Source of the DNA: an uncultured Prosthecobacter sp.
GTDB taxonomy: Bacteria; Verrucomicrobiota; Verrucomicrobiia; Verrucomicrobiales; Verrucomicrobiaceae
Reading direction: 5' to 3'
Assembly (NCBI GenBank): GCA_947523045.1
Contig: CANNUR010000024.1
Span: 1 to 22,586 of the forward strand
Length of the DNA stretch: 22,586 bases
Of this stretch, positions 15,165 through 22,586 are shown piece after piece; positions within the stretch are counted from its first letter, which is position 1; each line of letters starts with the position of its first letter. The notes under the pieces were generated by a model that was given only the letters and a program-made list of their open reading frames with translations, had not been told where the DNA came from and made no database searches. A program made the position numbers and the translations under genes.

Positions 15165-15386
15165 TCAGGCTTTCTCGGGGGCGGGTGAGTCGAAGGGCTT
15201 GTTGAAGGGCGGTCCGCGGTCGCCCCCGTAGGTTTCGCGCAGGTAGGTGTCGCCTTCGCTGCTTTTTCGACGGATCACCTCTGGAGCCACAAGATTGCCG
15301 GCCCGCCGCCTTGCAGCCCGGCCCGCCTGCCAGGCTTCCCAACTGACGCAGCGCTCAGGAAGAATGTTCAGCCTGCAACGATTCAT
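15165..15386 (-). CDS. Small protein of 73 residues, start overlapping the upstream stop
   Basis: I do not recognise it. The sequence is charged and lacks membrane segments. It begins MNRCRLNILPERCVSWEAWQ, has a basic centre (GRAARRRAG) and ends in a Pro-rich tail (DSPAPEKA), with ETYGGDRGPPF before it. Its ATG (15386-15384) overlaps the TGA (15385-15383) of the nucleotidyltransferase-fold gene as ATGA, the classic arrangement for translational coupling; this is the main reason to call it real. Its function may depend on that partner (regulator, antitoxin-like or accessory subunit), but that is inference. The alternative is a fortuitous open frame in a GC-rich gap: it covers most of the 249 bp between the two larger genes. 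Confidence 0.5.
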   Translation of the reverse strand: MNRCRLNILPERCVSWEAWQAGRAARRRAGNLVAPEVIRRKSSEGDTYLRETYGGDRGPPFNKPFDSPAPEKA

Positions 15387-16030
15387 AAGGGCAATATGGA
15401 GTCATTTGGGCGAGTTGCCAACTGGCACTCAACCTCGGCACGCAAGGCTTCAAGTTCGGCCAGGCAGTCGTATTTCGGTGAAGCAGCGATTTTTCGCGCT
15501 TCACCCCAGTCAAAGGCGGTGATGCCGGTTCCCGACAGGGCTGTGGACATGAGCTTTTTGGCGCAGGCGTCTTCCTCCTCTTGATGCCCCAGCCATTTGC
15601 GCGCCGCGTAGACACGCCCCACCAGAACGTCTTCCATGGGGATCAAGATGACGTCACCTGTCGAGGCAGAAACTTTGACCAGCCCCCCTTCCGCCAGGAA
15701 GTCGAGTTCCCCCAGCAAATCCACCCACAGGTCACCGATTCGCCAGCTTCTGCCGCCGCCCGGGTGTTGAATGCCGGGAATTTGATGCATGATTTCCGCC
15801 TGCTGATCCAGTGTTGGCACGGGCCAGCCGGCCCAGCAGATGTCAGTGTCACCTGACATGTAGGCGCCGTCCGTGTAGAACTCAATGGCTGAGCCGCCGA
15901 CCACGACCGGCTCAAAGCCGCGCTCGCGGAAAAGTTCTGAAATCAACCCGGCAAGCAGAAGCGACCTCGCGGTCAAGTCTGCCTCCTGATTCACGAGGGC
16001 CAGCGCGTTGGTGATTTCGCCGGGAAGCAT
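15383..16030 (-). CDS. Nucleotidyltransferase-fold protein
   Basis: A 215-residue soluble protein. Near the N-terminus it has EPVVVGGSAIEFYTDGAYMS followed by GDTDI. GGS (45-47) and the D-x-D pair Asp61/Asp63 fit the hG[GS]...DxD core of the Pol-beta nucleotidyltransferase superfamily, as in DUF6036-like or AbiEii-like proteins. A later GDLWVDLLGELDFL could supply the third acidic residue. The rest is alpha-helical, ending with AECQLATRPND-like sequence. Related proteins include toxins of toxin-antitoxin or abortive-infection systems and uncharacterised enzymes, so this may be an accessory defence-type gene; the sequence alone does not prove it. The codon pattern is less G/C-biased than in the neighbours, consistent with acquisition. 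A promoter-like pair lies just upstream, and a 73-residue gene overlaps its stop codon. Confidence 0.7.
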   Translation of the reverse strand: MLPGEITNALALVNQEADLTARSLLLAGLISELFRERGFEPVVVGGSAIEFYTDGAYMSGDTDICWAGWPVPTLDQQAEIMHQIPGIQHPGGGRSWRIGDLWVDLLGELDFLAEGGLVKVSASTGDVILIPMEDVLVGRVYAARKWLGHQEEEDACAKKLMSTALSGTGITAFDWGEARKIAASPKYDCLAELEALRAEVECQLATRPNDSILPL

Positions 16031-16039
16031 GCAGCACTG

Positions 16040-16068
16040 AGCATCCCATCTGCCCGGATGGCTGACAA
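16040..16068 (-). promoter_or_regulatory. Predicted promoter of the nucleotidyltransferase-fold gene
   Basis: On the minus strand TTGTCA (16068-16063), a 17-nt spacer and GATGCT (16045-16040) precede the ATG at 16030 by 9 nt. The -35 is 5 of 6 to consensus and the -10 is 3 of 6. The 13-bp inverted repeat AGACCCCGGGTCT lies just upstream at 16079-16091. Confidence 0.3.
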
Positions 16069-16129
16069 TGCTTTTTCGAGACCCCGGGTCTTTGTGCCTC
16101 CCGCTGATGGAATCCGCTCCAAGCGCGCG

Positions 16130-16158
16130 TTGACTTGGCCTCCAACTCCTGACAGCAT
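16130..16158 (+). promoter_or_regulatory. Predicted promoter of the MFS transporter gene
   Basis: TTGACT (16130-16135; 5 of 6), a 17-nt spacer and CAGCAT (16153-16158; 3 of 6) are followed after 6 nt by ATG 16165. Transcription would start at about the A of the ATG, so the message would be leaderless. Confidence 0.35.
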
Positions 16159-16164
16159 CCGGCC

Positions 16165-17610
16165 ATGTCCTCCGCTCCCAAACTCACCCGCACCCAGTGG
16201 CTGATCTGCTTCATCGCCTCGATCGGTTTCGCCTTCGACATCTATGAGCTGCTCATGCTGCCGCTCATCGTCGGTCCGGCCCTGCAGGAACTGGTCGGTG
16301 CGGCGCCGGGCACACCGGAGTTCAACAGCTGGGTCGGCAAGCTCTTCTACATCCCGGCCATCGCCGGCGGCCTGTTCGGCCTGCTCGGCGGTTACCTCAC
16401 CGACCGCCTCGGCCGCCGCCGCGTGCTGACCTGGAGCATTCTCATCTACGCTTTTTCCGCCTTTGCCGCCGGGTACTCGACCTCGGTGGAAATGCTGCTC
16501 TTCTTCCGCTGCCTCGTCTTCATCGGCGTCTGCGTCGAATTCGTCGCCGCCGTCGCCTGGCTGGCCGAACTCTTCCCGGATCCCCACCAGCGCGAGAAGG
16601 TGCTCGGCTACACCCAGGCCTTCTCCTCCATCGGCGGCCTGCTGGTCGCCGTCGCCAACGGCTTGTGCATCAAGTACGCCGCCAGCTTCCCGGCCATCCA
16701 CTTCCCCGACTGGCTCACCTCGATGGGCGGCGGCATTGTCACCGACGAGCACGCCGCCTGGCGCTACACCCTGATGTCCGGCCTCATCCCGGCCATCCCG
16801 CTCATCATCATCCGTCCCTTCCTGCCGGAATCCCCGGCCTGGGCCAGCAAGAAGGCCGCCGGCACGCTCAAGCGCCCTAGCCTCGGCGAGCTCTTCACCC
16901 CGGAACTGCGCCGCGCCACCCTGGTCACCACCGGCATGTTCGCCCTCGCCTACGGCGCCGCCTTTGGCGCCATCCAGCACATCCCGCGCATCGTGCCCGG
17001 CCTGGCCGAGGTGAAGGCCGCCGCCAAGGCCGCCTCCGAGGAAGCCGTCCAGGCCAACGCCGGCAAACCCGAGGAGGTGGTGAAAAAGGCCGCCATCGGC
17101 GCCGCCAAACGCACCGAGCAGGCCATTGCCGCCAACGTCACCAAGGTTCAGGAAGTCGGCGGCCTGGTCGGTCGCTTCGCCCTCGCCGCCCTGACCGTCG
17201 TCATCCTCAGCCGCCGCAAGCTCATCCGCGTCTTCCTCGTGCCCGGCCTCGCGGTCATGCCGCTCGTCTTCGCCTGGGCCGCCGTCACCGGCCTGGTCCC
17301 CCTGCAGATCGGCATCTTCTTCGCCGGCCTGCTGACCGTCGGTCAGTTCAGCTTCTGGGGCAATTACCTGCCCCGCGTCTACCCGATGCACCTGCGCGGC
17401 ACCGGCGAAAGCTTCGCCGCCAACATCGGCGGCCGCCTCATCGGCACCTCCTTCGCCTGGCTGACCACCACCCTCGCCGCCACCTCGAATCCCGCCGACG
17501 CCCCGGCCAAGCTCGCCTACACGGCCGCCGCCGTCGGCTTCAGCGTCTATCTGCTCGGCCTGGTGCTGTCGTTCTGGCTGCCGGAACCCAAGGAAGAACT
17601 GCTCGACTGA
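16165..17610 (+). CDS. MFS transporter with an Ala/Lys-rich cytoplasmic insert
   Basis: The 481-residue protein has about 12 hydrophobic helices. The loop between helices 2 and 3 carries GGYLTDRLGRRRVL, the major facilitator signature (G-x-x-x-D-R-x-G-R-R), and the central region has RPFLPESPAW, which together resemble the metabolite:H+ symporter/sugar-porter branches. It would move a small organic solute across the cytoplasmic membrane by ion coupling; the substrate is unknown. A stretch at about 281-328 is rich in Ala, Lys and Glu, has no hydrophobic run, and should form an extra amphipathic or coiled-coil helix between helices 7 and 8. Such an insert is unusual in length. It is a single gene, divergent from the nucleotidyltransferase-fold gene and preceding the nrd control region. 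There is no Shine-Dalgarno. Confidence 0.9.
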   Translation: MSSAPKLTRTQWLICFIASIGFAFDIYELLMLPLIVGPALQELVGAAPGTPEFNSWVGKLFYIPAIAGGLFGLLGGYLTDRLGRRRVLTWSILIYAFSAFAAGYSTSVEMLLFFRCLVFIGVCVEFVAAVAWLAELFPDPHQREKVLGYTQAFSSIGGLLVAVANGLCIKYAASFPAIHFPDWLTSMGGGIVTDEHAAWRYTLMSGLIPAIPLIIIRPFLPESPAWASKKAAGTLKRPSLGELFTPELRRATLVTTGMFALAYGAAFGAIQHIPRIVPGLAEVKAAAKAASEEAVQANAGKPEEVVKKAAIGAAKRTEQAIAANVTKVQEVGGLVGRFALAALTVVILSRRKLIRVFLVPGLAVMPLVFAWAAVTGLVPLQIGIFFAGLLTVGQFSFWGNYLPRVYPMHLRGTGESFAANIGGRLIGTSFAWLTTTLAATSNPADAPAKLAYTAAAVGFSVYLLGLVLSFWLPEPKEELLD

Positions 17611-17624
17611 GCCCGGCCTGTGCC

Positions 17625-17674
17625 ATCCCCGCGGCCTGCGGGGGTGGTCGGCCGCGAGGATTTTTCGCGATTTT
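17625..17674 (+). terminator. Putative terminator hairpins after the MFS gene
   Basis: CCCCGC (17627-17632) pairs with GCGGGG (17638-17643), extended by two pairs to 17625-17645. A second hairpin, CGCGA (17653-17657) with TCGCG (17665-17669), is followed by ATTTT. Both lie just downstream of the MFS stop codon. Confidence 0.4.
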
Positions 17675-17739
17675 CGCCGATTATTTCGCGCCGATCAGGC
17701 GCGCCAGACCGACCCCGGCAGCGGGTCGGTAGCCCGGAG

Positions 17740-17748
17740 TTATTCACA
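17740..17748 (+). promoter_or_regulatory. DnaA box (perfect consensus match)
   Basis: TTATTCACA matches the DnaA box consensus TTATNCACA at all positions. It marks the start of an AT-rich stretch (about 17740-17835) that contrasts with the rest of the window. DnaA regulates nrd genes in E. coli, so control by DnaA-ATP is plausible here. A single 9-mer can occur by chance, but a second near-match lies at 17921-17929. Confidence 0.5.
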
Positions 17749-17752
17749 ATCT

Positions 17753-17824
17753 CTTGAAAGTCAAGAAAAGCCGAAATTTCGGCCTTCTTTCTCAATTTTG
17801 CGAGGTTTTTTGACGCGCAAAAAA
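17753..17824. promoter_or_regulatory. AT-rich block with three inverted repeats
   Basis: Three palindromes lie in series: CTTGA-AAG-TCAAG (17753-17765), the perfect 14-mer GCCGAAATTTCGGC (17770-17783) followed by a pyrimidine-rich tract, and TTTTTTG-ACGCG-CAAAAAA (17806-17824). The middle one looks like a rho-independent terminator for read-through from the MFS gene; the others could be operators or DNA-unwinding sequence. Function is not established. Confidence 0.4.
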
Positions 17825-17868
17825 TAGAAACAGCGTGGAACACTTGGCGCTGTGCTGTGCAACACGAA

Positions 17869-17897
17869 TTGGCCGGTCGCTGACGGATTTTTATCTT
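17869..17897 (+). promoter_or_regulatory. Predicted nrdBA promoter
   Basis: TTGGCC (17869-17874) and TATCTT (17892-17897), each 4 of 6 to consensus, are separated by 17 nt. Transcription would start near 17904, the first base of the NrdR-like palindrome, leaving a leader of about 125 nt before nrdB. Confidence 0.4.
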
Positions 17898-17903
17898 GGC
17901 CGG

Positions 17904-17919
17904 ACACAAGATGTTGTGC
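17904..17919 (+). promoter_or_regulatory. NrdR box
   Basis: ACACAAGATGTTGTGC fits the NrdR operator pattern acaCwAtATaTwGtgt, with both outer ACAC/GTG arms intact. It sits at the predicted transcription start of the ribonucleotide reductase genes, where a repressor would block initiation. NrdR sites usually occur as pairs about three helical turns apart. I find only a degenerate candidate at 17840-17855 (ACACTTGGCGCTGTGC), 64 bp upstream. Confidence 0.6.
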
Positions 17920-17920
17920 A

Positions 17921-17929
17921 TTATCCACC
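17921..17929 (+). promoter_or_regulatory. DnaA box-like site
   Basis: TTATCCACC matches TTATNCACA except for the last base. It adjoins the NrdR-like box. It would place DnaA just downstream of the predicted nrd transcription start. Confidence 0.4.
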
Positions 17930-18028
17930 CCGGCCCGCGCAACATCTGGTGGATGTTCGCCAAAGGCTCGGTTTCAACGTTTTCGCCACTTCAAACCTGT
18001 TTTTACCCCGCTCAACACCCCTGCTACC

Positions 18029-19111
18029 ATGGAAAAAGTCTACAAAATCGGCAATCGTGAGTTCCCCCTCGATCAGGACAAGGCCGAAGCCGCTTTCGCC
18101 GCCAAAAAGGTGATCAACGGCCGCCAGTCGATGACCTTCAACCTGCTGCCGCTGAAGTATCAGTGGGCCTACGATCTGTACCGGATCATGAAGGCGAACC
18201 ACTGGGAGCCGGAAGACATCCAGATGCAGAAGGACGTCGAGCAGTGGCGCTCCAGCGAGATCTCGCAGAACGAGCGCTGGATCATCATGATGGGCATCGG
18301 CTACTTCTCGGCCGCCGAGGGCATTGTTGGCGACAACATCCAGCACGTCGTCCGCGAGCTGGTCACCGCCCCCGAGCTGAAGCTGGTGCTCGGTCGTCAC
18401 GCCCACGAGGAGAACATCCACGCCGACTCGCTGCTGTACATGATCTCCAGCCTGGGCATCAACCCGCACGAGTGCGAGGCGATGTTTGAGCAGATCCCGA
18501 CGATCGTGAAGAAGAACGAGTTCGTCACCCGGCACTCGAACAACCTGCGCCGCGATCTCGACCTGACCACGGTCGCCAACAAGCAGCTGCTCGCCAAGAA
18601 CATCTTCGTGTTCGGCCAGTGCATGGAGGGCACCCAGTTCTACGGCCTGTTCGGCATGATCCTCAGCCTGTACCGCCAGAACAAGTTCCCGGGTATCGGC
18701 CAGATGTTCCGCTACACCCTGCGCGACGAGTCGAACCACATCGAGGTCTTCCGCAACCTGTTCATGGATCTGGTCGAAGAAAACCCCGACCTGTGGACCG
18801 CCGAATTTCGCGAGGACCTGGTCAACACGATGCGCGAGGCCATCGCCCTCGAGAAGGAGTTCATCCGCGACTGCCTGCCGGTCAACGCCGTCGGCCTGAG
18901 CGCCGACGAGTTCGAGCGCTACATCGAGTACATCGCCGACCGCCGCCTTGCCAGCTGCGGCCTGCCGGTCCTCAACCCGGGCGTCCAGAACCCGCTGCCC
19001 TGGCTCGCCGAGATGATGGACGTGCGCAAGGAGCAGAACTTCTTCGAGGGCAAGGTGACCGATTACCAGAAAGCCTCCGCTCTCCAGGTCAGCTCCGACG
19101 ACGACCTCTGA
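18029..19111 (+). CDS. nrdB: Ribonucleoside-diphosphate reductase small subunit, class Ic-like with Leu at the radical site
   Basis: A 360-residue R2 protein. Six metal ligands are in place: Glu97, Glu128 and His131 (EENIH), Glu200 (QCMEGTQFY), Glu234 and His237 (RDESNH). From memory of Chlamydia trachomatis R2 (Glu89, Glu120, His123, Glu193, Glu227, His230; Trp51, Phe127, Tyr222), the offsets fit throughout: Trp59 and Tyr229 match the electron-transfer residues, and Leu135 replaces Phe127, the site of the Tyr radical (Tyr122) in E. coli. The first ligand is Glu, as in class Ic, not Asp. So the protein should hold a Mn/Fe or related cofactor without a tyrosyl radical. The C-terminus (SSDDDL) would dock on the large subunit. 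The ATG at 18029 fits the family; an open frame extending upstream is low-complexity and crosses the NrdR-like site. No Shine-Dalgarno. nrdA follows after 91 nt. Confidence 0.93.
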   Translation: MEKVYKIGNREFPLDQDKAEAAFAAKKVINGRQSMTFNLLPLKYQWAYDLYRIMKANHWEPEDIQMQKDVEQWRSSEISQNERWIIMMGIGYFSAAEGIVGDNIQHVVRELVTAPELKLVLGRHAHEENIHADSLLYMISSLGINPHECEAMFEQIPTIVKKNEFVTRHSNNLRRDLDLTTVANKQLLAKNIFVFGQCMEGTQFYGLFGMILSLYRQNKFPGIGQMFRYTLRDESNHIEVFRNLFMDLVEENPDLWTAEFREDLVNTMREAIALEKEFIRDCLPVNAVGLSADEFERYIEYIADRRLASCGLPVLNPGVQNPLPWLAEMMDVRKEQNFFEGKVTDYQKASALQVSSDDDL

Positions 19112-19118
19112 TTCTCCC

Positions 19119-19161
19119 GGAGCGGGGGTCGGACCGGTTCGCGCCGGTGCCGCCCCGCTCC
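19119..19161 (+). promoter_or_regulatory. Strong stem-loop between nrdB and nrdA
   Basis: GGAGCGGGG (19119-19127) pairs perfectly with CCCCGCTCC (19153-19161). Inside, CGG (19130-19132) pairs with CCG (19150-19152) and ACCGG (19133-19137) with CCGGT (19144-19148) around a TTCGCG loop, for 17 pairs in all. A C/T-rich tract, not a T-run, follows and leads to the nrdA start 42 nt later. It could tune the ratio of the two subunits by attenuation or by protecting the upstream message. Confidence 0.55.
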
Positions 19162-19202
19162 TTCTCCCGCCTCCGCATCTCCACCCACCTCCCGCTCCCG
19201 CC

Positions 19203-22487
<3,285 letters not shown>

Positions 22488-22500
22488 GGAAATTCGCCAA

Positions 22501-22586
22501 GGTCTGACGGGTCCGACTGGTCCGACTGGTCCGACTGGTCCGACTGGTCCGACTGGTCCGACTGGTCCGACTGGTCCGACTGGTCC
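22501..22586. repeat. 9-bp tandem repeat running off the window
   Basis: The unit GGTCCGACT is repeated perfectly eight times from 22510 to 22581, preceded by one degenerate unit (GGTCTGACG, 22501-22509) and followed by a partial unit cut by the window end. It starts 13 nt after the nrdA stop. All six frames are open through the unit; one would encode Gly-Pro-Thr repeats, but no start codon or ribosome-binding site precedes it in that frame. It is best read as an intergenic minisatellite of unknown total length. Confidence 0.9.

Noticed and set aside
14222..15205. A 327-codon plus-strand open frame opposite the methyltransferase
   Set aside because: The minus strand has SAM-binding and catalytic motifs in order; the plus frame has none.
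17700..17960. Replication origin (DnaA boxes plus AT-rich stretch)
   Set aside because: Only two DnaA-like sites 181 bp apart, no dnaA, dnaN or parAB neighbours, and a nearby NrdR-like site and nrd genes favour a DnaA-regulated promoter.
17852..18028. An N-terminal extension of nrdB from an upstream in-frame start
   Set aside because: It would translate through the NrdR-like box and predicted promoter, with no similarity to R2 proteins; the ATG at 18029 gives a normal N-terminus.
22501..22586. A collagen-like Gly-Pro-Thr protein encoded by the 9-bp repeat
   Set aside because: No ATG or GTG start with a ribosome-binding site precedes it in that frame, and it begins 13 nt after nrdA; only the sequence beyond the window could revive the idea.
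22501..22586. A CRISPR array
   Set aside because: The units are 9 bp and contiguous with no spacers.

Overview
The window is GC-rich, with G/C at most third codon positions. It reads as a chromosomal stretch of a Verrucomicrobiota-type bacterium, possibly near Opitutaceae. The pointers are a large planctomycete/verrucomicrobial-type DUF1587-DUF1592-DUF1588-DUF1585 cytochrome protein, a membrane-anchored protein whose C-terminus (GKPMRYRRSGDGRY ... DGRDDGG ... GDWVWRY) is a pattern I associate with Verrucomicrobia, and near-absence of Shine-Dalgarno sequences. The phylum is inferred from gene content (moderate confidence); the genus cannot be named. No rRNA, tRNA, insertion sequence, prophage or CRISPR array was seen.

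Layout. 1-1312 (+): the 3' end of a MoxR-type AAA+ ATPase and a DUF58 protein. 1475-4591 (+): a large secreted di-haem-motif DUF1592 protein. 4684-5469 (-): creatininase-family amidohydrolase. 5648-8991 (+): a tight four-gene run of trigger factor, FabG-like reductase, specialised acyl carrier protein and an eight-or-so-helix flippase-like membrane protein. 9090-10037 (-): membrane-anchored endonuclease/exonuclease/phosphatase-fold protein. 10124-12230 (+): SDR dehydrogenase and a secreted PL6 polysaccharide lyase, a possible uronate-polysaccharide pair. 12471-14027 (+): unassigned membrane-anchored protein with less biased codon use. 14093-16030 (-): nucleotidyltransferase-fold protein, a stop/start-overlapping 73-residue protein, and a SAM O-methyltransferase. 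16165-17610 (+): MFS transporter. 18029-22487 (+): nrdB and nrdA of a class I ribonucleotide reductase. From 22501 to the window end: a 9-bp tandem repeat.

The most notable system is the ribonucleotide reductase. The small subunit has the metal ligands and electron-transfer residues of the chlamydial class Ic (Mn/Fe, tyrosyl-radical-free) enzyme, but Leu135 where that enzyme has Phe and class Ia has the radical Tyr. The large subunit has three consecutive ATP-cone-like regions. The upstream region carries a predicted promoter, an NrdR-type palindrome at the expected transcription start, two DnaA-box matches and an AT-rich palindrome-dense stretch. A 17-bp stem-loop lies between the two nrd genes.

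At smaller scale, intergenic regions carry recurring short elements: G+C-rich palindromes with a TGTCC core near stop codons, a purine-rich repeat on both sides of the PL6 gene, a 7-bp tandem repeat and the 9-bp tandem repeat. Several monocistronic genes have a -10-like hexamer exactly 6 nt before the ATG, which suggests leaderless transcripts.
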